Below are positions 25,700 through 34,843 of a DNA stretch of 64,000 bases, one piece after another. The DNA comes from JAGRCP01 sp942490705. GTDB lineage: Bacteria > Chloroflexota > Anaerolineae > Caldilineales > Caldilineaceae. Every line of letters begins with the position of its first letter. Positions within the stretch are counted from its first letter, which is position 1. The position numbers and the translations under genes are program-made. The stretch spans positions 211,092-275,091 of the forward strand of contig CALNXY010000004.1 in the NCBI GenBank assembly GCA_942490705.1, written 5' to 3'. The notes beneath the pieces are model-generated. The model did not search any database. It saw only the letters and a program-made list of their open reading frames with translations, and was not told the DNA's origin.

Positions 25700-26806
25700 A
25701 TGCGTACAGATCAATTTGATTACGACCTGCCCGATCAATTCATTGCGCAGCAACCGGCCGAGCCGCGTGACAGCAGTCGCCTGCTCGTCCTCCACCGGGC
25801 GGATGGCCGCATCGAGCACCGCCACTTCAGCGACCTTGGAGACTATCTGCGGCCCAAGGATTTGCTTGTCGCCAACGACAGTCGGGTCATTCCCGCGCGC
25901 TTACATGGGCGCAAGGCAACGGGCGGCGCGGTGGAGATCTTTCTGCTCAAGCCGCTGGATGACGCCGGGTTACTCTGGCAATGCATGACGCGCGGGCGGA
26001 ATATGCGCGTTGGTGTGGGTGTGACCATCGGTGAGGATGCGCCTGATGGTGGCGAGACGCTTGGCGCTGTGATCGAGGACGTTACTGAGGCGGGCACCCG
26101 CATCGTGCGTTTCTCGGCGCCAGTCGGCCCCTATCTTGACGAATTGGGTGAAATTCCGCTGCCGCCCTACATTACCGAATATGCAGGCGATCGCGAACGA
26201 TATCAAACCATCTACAGTCGGCCCGAGGGCAGCGCAGCCGCACCGACTGCCGGCCTGCATTTCACGCCCGAACTGCTGATGGCGCTGCGACGCGGCGGCG
26301 TTGGTTTTGAGACGGTGACGCTCCATGTCGGGCTCGATACATTCAAGCCGGTTGAGGTGGAGGAAATCGCGGATCACGTGATCCACAGTGAATGGGCTGA
26401 GCTGAGCCGGGATGGCGCGCGCCACATCAACGACGTGACGTTGCAGGGCGGACGCATCGTGGCCGTGGGCACCACCGCCACGCGCACGTTGGAGTATGCT
26501 GCCACCGGCGCCCAGGGCCTTGACCCATATGACAACACGGCTTGTCCCTGGCAGCGCACCGCGGCTTTCGCCGGCCCCGTTGACTTGTTTATCCGTCCTG
26601 GCTATCGCTTCCGCGCCGTCGATCTGCTGATTACCAATTTTCACCTGCCCCGCTCCAGCCTGCTCATGCTGGTCAGCGCCTTCATCGGCCAGGCCAATCC
26701 AGATGATTTGGATGCCGGTCGGCGCATGCTGCTCGACACGTACGAAGTGGCCAAAGCCGAAGGCTATCGCTTCTTCAGCTTCGGCGACGCCATGCTGATC
26801 GTCTGA
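25700..26806 (+). CDS. queA: S-adenosylmethionine:tRNA ribosyltransferase-isomerase
   Basis: 368 residues. It transfers and isomerises the ribosyl group of SAM to preQ1 in tRNA, giving epoxyqueuosine. Family marks are FDYDLPDQFIAQQPAEPRDS, LLVANDSRVIPARL, PLPPYI, TAGLHFTPELL, LHVGLDTFKPV, NFHLPRSSLLMLVSAF and the C-terminus YRFFSFGDAMLI. No other que genes are in the window, so preQ1 synthesis or uptake must be encoded elsewhere. It follows the tandem SDR by 47 bases. Confidence 0.97.
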   Translation: MRTDQFDYDLPDQFIAQQPAEPRDSSRLLVLHRADGRIEHRHFSDLGDYLRPKDLLVANDSRVIPARLHGRKATGGAVEIFLLKPLDDAGLLWQCMTRGRNMRVGVGVTIGEDAPDGGETLGAVIEDVTEAGTRIVRFSAPVGPYLDELGEIPLPPYITEYAGDRERYQTIYSRPEGSAAAPTAGLHFTPELLMALRRGGVGFETVTLHVGLDTFKPVEVEEIADHVIHSEWAELSRDGARHINDVTLQGGRIVAVGTTATRTLEYAATGAQGLDPYDNTACPWQRTAAFAGPVDLFIRPGYRFRAVDLLITNFHLPRSSLLMLVSAFIGQANPDDLDAGRRMLLDTYEVAKAEGYRFFSFGDAMLIV

Positions 26807-26814
26807 CTTCAAGA

Positions 26815-26974
26815 GGTAGCCGCAGCCTGAGCCTGCGATGCGCTGAGCTTGTCGCAGCGTCGAAGGCGCAGGCGGGTAGATCCGGCTTCGACAGGCTCAG
26901 CCTGCGCGATAGTTTTATCCGCACAAAATGGTCTCACGACATCCCGCGAGTGGTAGCCGCAGCCTGAGCCTGCG
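26815..26974. repeat. 23-bp direct repeats with inverted TTCGACAGGCTCAG copy
   Basis: GGTAGCCGCAGCCTGAGCCTGCG is found at 26815-26837 and again at 26952-26974. Between them lie GCTGAGCTTGTCGCAGCGTCG and, inverted, CTTCGACAGGCTCAG (26886-26900), the reverse complement of the motif at 7092-7106. The block fills the 168-base gap between queA and the convergent HIT gene. It may act as a bidirectional transcript end. Confidence 0.6.
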
Positions 26975-27328
26975 CTACTCGACGGCCAGAATGTGAATCT
27001 TGGCATGCGGCACGGTCTCAAACGCGCCGAAATGGAACTTGAGCGTGTACCCCCCAGCCAGATCAGGATAGTCCGGGGCCTGGATTTTGGCCTGCTGGAT
27101 GGCGAAATCAACCAGTTGCAGAAAGCGCTCACTGTTGAGCTGCTCCAACTCCTCGATGCTGGCCACATGTTCAACCGGCATGGCCATCCAATGGACGCTG
27201 CTCTCGGGGTGAATGCTCTGAATTAGTGCAAAGCCGCTTTGTTCATCCTGGGCGATGATCGTGCCTGGTGCATCGCCGCTGAGAATGGCGCAAAAGGGGC
27301 AATCGGCGACAGTGTGAGACTGGGTCAT
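26975..27328 (-). CDS. HIT-family protein with altered catalytic triad (HxKxH)
   Basis: 117 residues with an N-terminal CPFC pair (residues 10-13), common in HIT proteins, and the HIT body IHPESSVHWMAMPVEHVASI. The signature normally reads HxHxH, with the middle His as nucleophile. Here it is HAKIH near residue 107, so the nucleophile position is Lys. The chain ends eight residues later, shorter than typical HINT-type proteins. It may bind nucleotides without hydrolysing them, or use another residue. A repeat block begins right at its stop codon. Confidence 0.8.
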   Translation of the reverse strand: MTQSHTVADCPFCAILSGDAPGTIIAQDEQSGFALIQSIHPESSVHWMAMPVEHVASIEELEQLNSERFLQLVDFAIQQAKIQAPDYPDLAGGYTLKFHFGAFETVPHAKIHILAVE

Positions 27329-27394
27329 GATGCGTTCCTCCTATTGGGTTGAATTCGGCGCGATTCGCCGGTTCGCTTCGTCTTGTAGGCCGGA

Positions 27395-28753
27395 TCAGAA
27401 GCTGCGTTCAACGAACCGCCCCAGACCGGGCACGCCGCTAAATTCCTCATCTTCCACAATCATCTCACCCCGCAGCAACACCGTCCGTGTCCAGCCTTGT
27501 ACCGTCAGACCGGAATAGGGTGTCCAGTCGCACGCTTCGTGCAGTGTTTCGTTGGTGAGCGTCCTGCGTCGTTCCGGGTCAAAGATGATCACATCGGCGT
27601 CATACCCCGGTGCAAGCACGCCCTTGCGGGTAAGCCCCATAAGCCGAGCCGGATTGCTACAGCAGAGTGCGGCCCAGCGCGCCGGGCTCAGGTGGCCGTG
27701 TCGAACACCGAAATGATGGATGAGGGCCAACCGTGCTTCGATGCTGGGCACGCCGCCTGGCACAATGCTGAAGTCTGCCTGAGCCTTTTCCTTGCGCGTC
27801 CATGGACAGTGATCAGTGCTGACAACGTCTAACGTTCCACTGGACAGAGCGCGCCAGAGGGCCGAGTGATCCGAACGGTTGCGCAACGGCGGCGCACAGA
27901 TGAAGAGCTCGCCTTCGCTGCCGGCCAAATGCTCCTCGGCCGTGAGTATGAGGTACTGAGGACAACTCTCGCCCGTGATCTCCAAGCCCCGTTCGCGCAG
28001 TTCGGCGATCTGGCGGACGCTCTCTGCGCAGCCCACGTGAAAAATATAGAGCGGGCACTGAGCCAGGCTGGCCAGTTCGCCGGCACGGTGAATCGCCGTC
28101 GCTTCCAGTCGCGCAGGGCGGGTGCGCTCATGCCAGATGGGGGCGGTGTGGCCAGCCGCTAATGCTTCCGCCCGCAGCCGCTCCAGCACGGGACCCGTTT
28201 CGCTATGCAGCACAGCGCTGCCGCCAGCCCGTCCAACGGCTTCCAGCGCGCGCAGCAGCGCCACGTCGTCGAGCATCATGCCGGCATAGGCCTGGTACAG
28301 CTTGAACGTGGCGCAGCCGGCATCGATCACGGCGCTGACCTCAGCCAGCCGCTCATCCTCGGCGCCGTGCCATGTGGGGATCGTCATATGGAGGCTGTAG
28401 TCGATGGCCACGGCTGGGTCCGCTTCGGCGCGCCGGGCGGCTAGTGCATCCAGCATTGGCTGCTCAGGCTCTGGCGTCACGAAGTCGATGAAGGTTGTCG
28501 TCCCGCCACACGCCGCGGCGATCGAACCGCTCTCAAAGCTGTCGCTGCTGACGCGCCCGGCAAGCGGCATCTGCAGGTGGACGTGGGGATCGACACCACC
28601 GGGCATGACGTAACAGCCATTGGCGTCGATGACTTGTTCCGCGTTCAAGCCGCGACCAATCGCTGCAATCTCTTTGCCGTCGATGGCCAGGTCAGCGGCA
28701 AAGAGGCCTGATGGCGTAACGAGCATGCCGTTGGTAATGAGTAGATCATGCAT
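27395..28753 (-). CDS. Dihydropyrimidinase/D-hydantoinase-type amidohydrolase
   Basis: 452 residues of the cyclic-amidohydrolase family. Metal and substrate motifs are GGVDPHVHLQMP near residue 52, the Lys that would be carbamylated in FKLYQAY near 150, LHSETG near 183, FHVGCAESV near 239, STDHCPW near 314 and a closing region NPARLMGL. The GGVDPHVHLQ and FKLYQAY versions favour dihydropyrimidinase/hydantoinase over dihydroorotase. It opens dihydropyrimidine or hydantoin rings. No other pyrimidine-degradation gene is adjacent. Confidence 0.9.
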   Translation of the reverse strand: MHDLLITNGMLVTPSGLFAADLAIDGKEIAAIGRGLNAEQVIDANGCYVMPGGVDPHVHLQMPLAGRVSSDSFESGSIAAACGGTTTFIDFVTPEPEQPMLDALAARRAEADPAVAIDYSLHMTIPTWHGAEDERLAEVSAVIDAGCATFKLYQAYAGMMLDDVALLRALEAVGRAGGSAVLHSETGPVLERLRAEALAAGHTAPIWHERTRPARLEATAIHRAGELASLAQCPLYIFHVGCAESVRQIAELRERGLEITGESCPQYLILTAEEHLAGSEGELFICAPPLRNRSDHSALWRALSSGTLDVVSTDHCPWTRKEKAQADFSIVPGGVPSIEARLALIHHFGVRHGHLSPARWAALCCSNPARLMGLTRKGVLAPGYDADVIIFDPERRRTLTNETLHEACDWTPYSGLTVQGWTRTVLLRGEMIVEDEEFSGVPGLGRFVERSF

Positions 28754-28844
28754 AACGCTAGGGTTTCCATCGTGGGTTGCAGGACAAGAAGAGCCCGCGA
28801 CCTCTAGATCGTCCTGAACAGCGTCCCGCTACACTCTCCGACCG

Positions 28845-29855
28845 CTACGACTCCGGCGTGAATACTCGGAGCAAAACACTCTCTTCGAGTGCGGTAACTT
28901 GAAAGTCGCCCAATGCCGCCGGCAGCAAGACCCAGCCCACGGCTGCAAGCGACACCGGCTCGCCAGCCCAAGAAATGGTCGCCGCGCCTTCAAGCGCGGC
29001 CCAAATTTCGAAGGTGCTGCCATCACATGTGCCGCTGAACGCGCTGCCCGCGGGCAGCGCCAGGCGCTCGGTCTCAAAGTAGGCGCATTGGCCAATCTGC
29101 TCGCGGCGCGCGCCGTTGGCTTCGAGCACCACCGGCGTCAGCGGGCCTGGCTCGATCAATTCGAAATTGAGTACATCCAGCGCTTGCGCTAAGTGAATCG
29201 GACGGGGGCGACCCCAATCATAGATGCGGTATGTTGTGTTGCTGTTCTGCTGGATTTCCGCCACAATCGTCCCGGGGCCGAGCGCGTGGATGGTGCCGGC
29301 CGGTACAAAGATCACATCGCCCGCTTGTACCGGGACGCGATGGAGCCATTCGTCAACCGTGCCCTCATCGATGGCGTTGGCAAAGGCAGCCTTGCTCACG
29401 CCTGGCTTGAAGCCATAAACGAGCTCTGCATCTGGCTTCGCGTAGAGCACGACCCACATTTCTGTCTTGCCCAGATCCTCTGCATTGGCGAGACCGTACG
29501 CATCGTCCGGATGAACCTGGACTGAGAGCCAGCGGTTGGCGTCGAGCAGCTTGATAAGCAGCGGAAAACGGCCGAGATCGAGCATGCCCTGGTTGCGCGT
29601 ACCCACCAGATCAAGGCCCAACGCCTTCTGCACTTCGGGCAATGTTTTGCCGGCCAGCGATCCTCGATTGACCCGACTAGAGCCGTCGGGATGGGCCGCG
29701 ATCTCCCAACTCTCGGCGATGATCCCGTCTGGCAACGTGCGCCCCAGTTTATCGGCCAGGTTACGCCCGCCCCATACGTAATCTTTGAAAACCGGGTCAA
29801 AGGTGAGCGGATAGATCTGCGTTCCTGGTGTGGTACTCGAAACGGATTGAGTCAT
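28845..29855 (-). CDS. manA: Mannose-6-phosphate isomerase, type I
   Basis: 336 residues. Interconverts fructose-6-phosphate and mannose-6-phosphate in the cytoplasm. The zinc ligands are visible: Gln and His in SVQVHPDDAY near 112, Glu in KTEMWVVL near 131 and His in PAGTIHALG near 188. YVWGGRNLADKLG and ESWEIAAHPD are also family stretches. The short, single-cupin-pair length is that of the Bacillus-type ManA. It probably supplies mannose for glycans or compatible solutes. No sugar-nucleotide genes are adjacent. Confidence 0.95.
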   Translation of the reverse strand: MTQSVSSTTPGTQIYPLTFDPVFKDYVWGGRNLADKLGRTLPDGIIAESWEIAAHPDGSSRVNRGSLAGKTLPEVQKALGLDLVGTRNQGMLDLGRFPLLIKLLDANRWLSVQVHPDDAYGLANAEDLGKTEMWVVLYAKPDAELVYGFKPGVSKAAFANAIDEGTVDEWLHRVPVQAGDVIFVPAGTIHALGPGTIVAEIQQNSNTTYRIYDWGRPRPIHLAQALDVLNFELIEPGPLTPVVLEANGARREQIGQCAYFETERLALPAGSAFSGTCDGSTFEIWAALEGAATISWAGEPVSLAAVGWVLLPAALGDFQVTALEESVLLRVFTPES

Positions 29856-29893
29856 GCGTCTGCTCCAAAGTGATGAGCGGATTATGTGCCGGA

Positions 29894-31213
29894 CTATCTG
29901 TCCTGTAGATTGCCGTCATCGCCAGCGGTCATTGCTTCATGATCGCCGCCAGGGTGCAGGCGCTCAAGCATTGCCGGTTCGACTGTGCCGAGTTTGCCCA
30001 CTTCGCCATCAGGAAACGGGGCCAGGTCAAACATCTTGCGCCAGGCGTAAGCGCCAAAGAGCTTGATGCTGGCGGCTACTGGCGCGGCCAAGACCGCACC
30101 CAAAATACCGGCCAGACTGCCCCCCATCATCACAGCGACAATAATGACAATCGGATGCAGGTCCAGCGCGCCGCCAACAATGCGTGGAACCAGTACGCCG
30201 TTTTCTACCTGCTGCACAATGAACATGAAGGCAGCGACAATGCCGGCAAAGATCAGCGGATTCATCTCGCCAAAGGTCGTGCTCCCCAAGAAGAAGGCGA
30301 CGATCATGGCGGTCAGCGTGCTGACGAGCGGACCGACGATGGGCAAGAATTCAAGGAGCCCGGCCAGCGCGCCCAGGGCCAGGGCATAGGGCACCCCCAG
30401 GAGCCAGAGACCGATTGACACGACCACGCCAATCACCAACGCCAGAATGATCTGACCACGCAGGTAAGCGTTCCAGATTCGGATAAATTCGACCATCAAC
30501 TGCTCGGCATCGCTGCGGTAACCGGGCTGATGGGCCAGGTCGCTCACAAGCTGGCCAAAGCGGGGCATGTCGCGCGCCACGTACATGGATGCCATCAGCA
30601 CAATGAAACCGGTTCCGATACTGGAAAAGATGTCCTGGGCAACGTTGAGTACCAGCGGCCCGCCGCGGCCTACGACCGTGGTCGTAAAATCGAGTACGCG
30701 ATCTTCCAGACCGGCCACATCAAGCAGTTGGGCGATGTCTGGCGTCGTAAAGGCGAAGCGGCCAATTTCGTAGGTGTTGCCGGTGATTGTCAAGAGCAGA
30801 TTTGCTACGCCATCGTACGTCGCTTCGCTCAGCCCGGGCAGGGCACGCAGCAAGCGATTCGTCTGGTCGATGCCGAGCAGGCCAAGCGAGAAGGCCAGCA
30901 TCATCCAGATTGCGAAGACTACAAAGTAGACAAAGAGAACGCTCCAACCCCGCTGCCAGTTGAGGCGTCGTTCAAAGAAACCGATCACCGGCAGCAGCAG
31001 GTACGCAAGAATGACCGCCGCAATCAGCGGTTGGAGCAGGCCACGAAAACGCCAAATGACGATTGCCGTCAGCAAGATGGCAAAGAAGGCGACAATTGCT
31101 TTGGTGGTCAGATTCCAGGGCGGGGAAACATCTTCGTTTGATTCTTCCGCAACCGTCAGCGTTTCGGGACCCTCTTCCGGAATCGGCTCGATTGTCTCAA
31201 CAGTTGCGGACAT
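29894..31213 (-). CDS. AI-2E family transporter (PerM-like membrane protein)
   Basis: 439 residues with about eight membrane segments in the family order: two at the N-terminus, a large mid region, then a dense C-terminal cluster containing LLEFLPIVGPLVSTLTAMIV and VVIIVAVMMGGSLAGILGAV. The Glu-Phe-Leu-Pro-x-x-Gly motif is the family signature. Members export AI-2, or sodium in exchange for protons; function here is open. Both cytoplasmic tails are acidic and Pro/Glu-rich. Confidence 0.9.
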   Translation of the reverse strand: MSATVETIEPIPEEGPETLTVAEESNEDVSPPWNLTTKAIVAFFAILLTAIVIWRFRGLLQPLIAAVILAYLLLPVIGFFERRLNWQRGWSVLFVYFVVFAIWMMLAFSLGLLGIDQTNRLLRALPGLSEATYDGVANLLLTITGNTYEIGRFAFTTPDIAQLLDVAGLEDRVLDFTTTVVGRGGPLVLNVAQDIFSSIGTGFIVLMASMYVARDMPRFGQLVSDLAHQPGYRSDAEQLMVEFIRIWNAYLRGQIILALVIGVVVSIGLWLLGVPYALALGALAGLLEFLPIVGPLVSTLTAMIVAFFLGSTTFGEMNPLIFAGIVAAFMFIVQQVENGVLVPRIVGGALDLHPIVIIVAVMMGGSLAGILGAVLAAPVAASIKLFGAYAWRKMFDLAPFPDGEVGKLGTVEPAMLERLHPGGDHEAMTAGDDGNLQDR

Positions 31214-31283
31214 AGGATCAGGAGTTGGTTAGGTGCAGGCTTTGGTTGGACCGGTCAGCCGGCCCGCTGTCGCAGCCATTATA

Positions 31284-32237
31284 TCACAGGGCAGCGTCTA
31301 TACGCGCGACCTGGTCGGCACTTAGGCGAATGTCGGCTGCAGTGAGCGTATCGGCGAGTTGCTCGGGCGTCCTGCTGCCCACAATCGGGATGGTGACGAA
31401 GGGTTGCGCCCGCAGAAAGCCCAACACAACCTGCGTGATGGAAAGCCCGCTCTCCAGCGCAATCTCCTGTAAGCGCATCAGGCGCGCCTGATTCGGCGCC
31501 ACCGGGTAGGCCGCGCCTACCTGCAGATTGTCCTGGGCCAACTTCTGAAAGAGGCCACCCGCCTGTGACGAGTAAGGGATGGCGGCCAGCCCGCTGGCTT
31601 GATGATAGGCATAGAGTTCATCATCCATGGCCACCATCGTTGGGTCGGCAATGCCCGCCGGATCGATCACGGCTGCGTTCCACAACATCTGATCGGCCAC
31701 AAAGCCATCGATGCCTCGGGTCCTCGCAATCTCCTGGGCCTCGCGGATTCGCCGCGCGCGCCAGTTGGAGCAGCCGAAGTAGCGAATTTTGCCGGCCTGA
31801 ACTTGGGCATTCAACGTCTCGAGGATCTCCTCAACTGGCCGGCTCGGGTCATCACGATGCAGCCAGTAGAGATCGATCACGTCGGTTTGGAGATTGGTCA
31901 AACTCGTATTGAGGTCGGCTTCAATCTCAGCGCGTGACATGCGGGGAACGTGCATGGTCGCCATCTCCGGATGGGCGCCCTTGGTGGCCAGAATGATGCG
32001 ATCACGCAGGCGCCGCTCTGCAAGCCAGCGACCCACGGTCTTCTCGCTCTGGTGCTTTTCGCCAGGTAGCCAGTTGGCATAGACGCTGGCCGTGTCGATG
32101 AAATTGCCACCATGCTCGGCGTAGAGATCCAACAGGTCCGCCGACTGCTGTTGATCGATTGTGCTGCCGATGGAGGTCGTGCCCATGCAGATGGCTGCGA
32201 CGTTTAGAGTGGTGTCTGGGATCATGACATACTGCAT
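31284..32237 (-). CDS. Aldo/keto reductase
   Basis: 317 residues of a TIM-barrel NADPH-dependent oxidoreductase. The catalytic tetrad is visible: Asp and Tyr in NFIDTASVYANW near 45-53, Lys in ILATKGAH and His in DLYWLHRDD. The cofactor end IPIVGSRTPEQL is also present. It is close to the YajO/Tas-like group; substrate unknown. It starts 12 bases after the end of pcrA on the same strand, and a shared transcript is likely. Confidence 0.92.
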   Translation of the reverse strand: MQYVMIPDTTLNVAAICMGTTSIGSTIDQQQSADLLDLYAEHGGNFIDTASVYANWLPGEKHQSEKTVGRWLAERRLRDRIILATKGAHPEMATMHVPRMSRAEIEADLNTSLTNLQTDVIDLYWLHRDDPSRPVEEILETLNAQVQAGKIRYFGCSNWRARRIREAQEIARTRGIDGFVADQMLWNAAVIDPAGIADPTMVAMDDELYAYHQASGLAAIPYSSQAGGLFQKLAQDNLQVGAAYPVAPNQARLMRLQEIALESGLSITQVVLGFLRAQPFVTIPIVGSRTPEQLADTLTAADIRLSADQVARIDAAL

Positions 32238-32248
32238 CTGCGCGTCTC

Positions 32249-34684
32249 CTAGAGTTTGGTGAGGCCGGCGAGCGCTGCGTCCAAACGCTTGATCCCAATG
32301 CCGGGAAAGGCCACGGTTACTTCCTCTGCGCCGCCGATGACGTTGCTTTCAATCACGGTGCCCACGCCAAATTGCGGGTGCTGTACGCTGTCGCGACGTT
32401 TGAATTCAGTCTTGGCGGTCGACCTGGCCGGTTTGCGCTGTGACGGGCGCGAGATCGGTTTGCCGGACTGATCGTAGCTGCCCGAGCCCTCTCCGCGGCT
32501 CCAATTGTAGGTGCTCTTGCCCGCGGCTGGCTTCGTGCGGCCCCAGCCACCGCGGGTACTTGAGGCGCGACGCTCGCGCGGGCGACTCTCATCCCAGTCC
32601 GTGATGCGATTGTAGCTCTGTTTGCGACGGCTATGCTTGTCGACCATGCCCGTCAGCAGGTCGGCTGGAATTTCGTCCAGAAAGCGGCTAGGCGCTTGCA
32701 CCTCGCTGTTGCCCCAGACGCTGCGACGGAAAGCGTGGACAAGATAGAGCCGTCGCTTGGCGCGAGTGATGCCCACATAGCAGAGACGGCGCTCTTCTTC
32801 CATATCCTCGCCATCGCCACTTTCGATGCTGCGTGCGTGGGGCAGAATGCCGTCTTCCATGCCGGCGAGGAAGACCACCGGGAACTCCAGCCCTTTGGCC
32901 GTGTGGAGGGTCATGAGCGTGACCGCACCGGCGCTCTCATCGATCTGATCGGCATCAGAGACGAGTGCAACCTCCTCCAGAAAAAGCCCTAGCGCCGTCT
33001 GGTCGGCCGACAATCCGGCGAGTCCCAGGCGATATTGAGCAGCGACGCCGCGCAACTCCTGAATGTTGGCAAACCGCTCCTCGCCCTCATCAGAGCCGTC
33101 GCGTAGGGAATCGACATAGCCTGACTCATATAGCACGGCGTCGAGCAAGTCGGCCACGCTCTCGAATTCATGGCTGCGCTGGCGCATGAGCCACTGGTTG
33201 AGCAGCTTGCCAAACTCGGTTAACGCATTTTGCGCCCGCGCGGCAAAGGGGGGCGCAACCTGAGCCGCGTCAGGCAGGATGACGTCGAGGCGACGCTGCG
33301 TTACCTCCGGCCCCACATCCAGAATCGAGAGCGCCACATACTCATTCACCCCAAGTTCCGCAGCCCATAGCTTGAGCCCGGCCTGCGTCTTGAGCCCGAT
33401 ACCCCGGGTCGGCGTGTTGATGACACGGTCCAACGCCACGGAGTCGGCCGGGTTGTGAATGAGGCGCAGGTAGGCCAGGGCGTCCTTGACCTCTTTGCGC
33501 TCATAGAAGCGGGTTGCGCCGACCAGCTTGTACTTGATCTGACGGCTGACAAAGGCTTCTTCCAGCGCACGGCTTTGCGCGTTGGTGCGGTACATGACCG
33601 CAAACTCGCCGACAGAGAAGGCTTTCGAGGCGGTCAGCCTTTCGATCTCTTCACAGATGTAGGCTGCCTCTTCGACTTCGTTGTAGGCCTCGTAGACCGT
33701 TACGTCGAGCCCTTTGCCATTTTCCGTGTGCAGCGCTTTGGGCGTTCGACTCCGGTTGTTGGAAATGACGGCGTTGGCGACATCCAGGATTGTCTGGGTG
33801 CTGCGGTAATTTTGCTCGAGCAGGATGACTTTGGCTTCCGGATAGCTTTCCTTAAAGCGTAGAACATTGCGGTAGTCGGCGCCGCGGAAGCGATAGACCG
33901 ACTGATCCTCATCGCCGACGGCAAAGAGGTTGCGGTTGTCGGTGGGCGGCCCGGAGAGCAACTGCAGTAGCTCATATTGGGCCGTATTCGTATCCTGGAA
34001 TTCGTCCACGAGCACGTAAGGCCATTTTTGTTGATACTTGACGCGAATTGCCTCATCATCGCGCAACAGGAGCGCCGTCTTCATGAGCAGGTCGTCAAAG
34101 TCCATGGCGTTGTTGGCCGCCAATGCATCCTGGTAGCGGGTGTAGACGCGTCCGGCGATCTCTTCGAAGTAGCGGTCGGCCCGATATTCCTCCGGCGTGA
34201 CGAGCTCATTCTTCTGGCGCGAGACGTGGGCTTTGATCGCGGTGGGGCTGTAGCGTTTTTCATCCAGATTCTGCTCGCGCATGATGGCGCGGATGAGGGA
34301 GAGCTGGTCGGCGCTGTCGTAGATCACCCAGTCGCGTTCGTAGCCGACGGCCGCGGTCTCCACGCGCAGGACGCGGGCGCAAATTGAGTGAAAGGTGCCA
34401 ATCGTCAAGCCACCCAGGCGCTGCGTTTCGCCGGGCAACGGTTCGCCAAAGCGGTCGGCGAGCAAGCCCTCGACCCGTTCGCGCATCTCTCGTGCGGCCT
34501 TGTTGGTGAAGGTGACGGCCAAAATGTTCCAAGGCGCAAGTCCGCCGGCATCAATCATGTGGGCGATACGACTCGTCAGCACGCGGGTCTTGCCCGAGCC
34601 GGGCCCGGCCAGCACCAATACGGGACCGCTGATTGCTTCCACGGCCGCGGCTTGTTGAGGATTCAAGTCGGAAGTATAGGTCAT
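32249..34684 (-). CDS. pcrA: ATP-dependent 3'-5' DNA helicase PcrA/UvrD
   Basis: 811 residues, the usual size of PcrA/UvrD. Motifs: LNPQQAAAVEAISGPVLVLA then GPGSGKTR (Walker A near 33-40), TFTNKAAREMRERV (Ia), DEFQDTN (II), GDEDQSVYRFRGAD (III), VILLEQNYRST (IV), TLHTAKGLEFPVVFLAG (V) and EERRLCYVGITRAKRRLYLV (VI). A basic, Ser/Gly-rich linker leads to a C-terminal Tudor-like domain (VQHPQFGVGTVIES) that contacts RNA polymerase in relatives. It serves nucleotide-excision repair and rescue of stalled polymerase. This is the housekeeping copy; two divergent SF1 helicases lie at 8586 and 13009. Confidence 0.96.
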   Translation of the reverse strand: MTYTSDLNPQQAAAVEAISGPVLVLAGPGSGKTRVLTSRIAHMIDAGGLAPWNILAVTFTNKAAREMRERVEGLLADRFGEPLPGETQRLGGLTIGTFHSICARVLRVETAAVGYERDWVIYDSADQLSLIRAIMREQNLDEKRYSPTAIKAHVSRQKNELVTPEEYRADRYFEEIAGRVYTRYQDALAANNAMDFDDLLMKTALLLRDDEAIRVKYQQKWPYVLVDEFQDTNTAQYELLQLLSGPPTDNRNLFAVGDEDQSVYRFRGADYRNVLRFKESYPEAKVILLEQNYRSTQTILDVANAVISNNRSRTPKALHTENGKGLDVTVYEAYNEVEEAAYICEEIERLTASKAFSVGEFAVMYRTNAQSRALEEAFVSRQIKYKLVGATRFYERKEVKDALAYLRLIHNPADSVALDRVINTPTRGIGLKTQAGLKLWAAELGVNEYVALSILDVGPEVTQRRLDVILPDAAQVAPPFAARAQNALTEFGKLLNQWLMRQRSHEFESVADLLDAVLYESGYVDSLRDGSDEGEERFANIQELRGVAAQYRLGLAGLSADQTALGLFLEEVALVSDADQIDESAGAVTLMTLHTAKGLEFPVVFLAGMEDGILPHARSIESGDGEDMEEERRLCYVGITRAKRRLYLVHAFRRSVWGNSEVQAPSRFLDEIPADLLTGMVDKHSRRKQSYNRITDWDESRPRERRASSTRGGWGRTKPAAGKSTYNWSRGEGSGSYDQSGKPISRPSQRKPARSTAKTEFKRRDSVQHPQFGVGTVIESNVIGGAEEVTVAFPGIGIKRLDAALAGLTKL

Positions 34685-34719
34685 TGTATCGCTCGGCTAA
34701 GGCATGGCCTTTGCTGAGA

Positions 34720-34799
34720 GGGCATGCCACATTTTGGAGGCTGCGCTAGAGAAAGCGACCAGTCCGTTCGCACGTTGCCCCAAAATGGGATGTACTCCC
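34720..34799 (-). mobile_element. 80-bp palindromic MITE-like element, copy 2
   Basis: Read on the minus strand it begins GGGAGTACATCCCATTTTGG and contains the same core as the copy at 11865-11944 (CGAACGGACT, TCGCTTTCTCTAG, GCAGCC, CCAAA). Both copies are 80 bases, with only a few single-base gaps. No exact flanking duplication remains here. It occupies the gap between pcrA and rsgA. Confidence 0.65.
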
Positions 34800-34843
34800 T
34801 TGGTGAACGCGGACCTTGGGGCAGTCGTCGAGAGCGATGGCCA

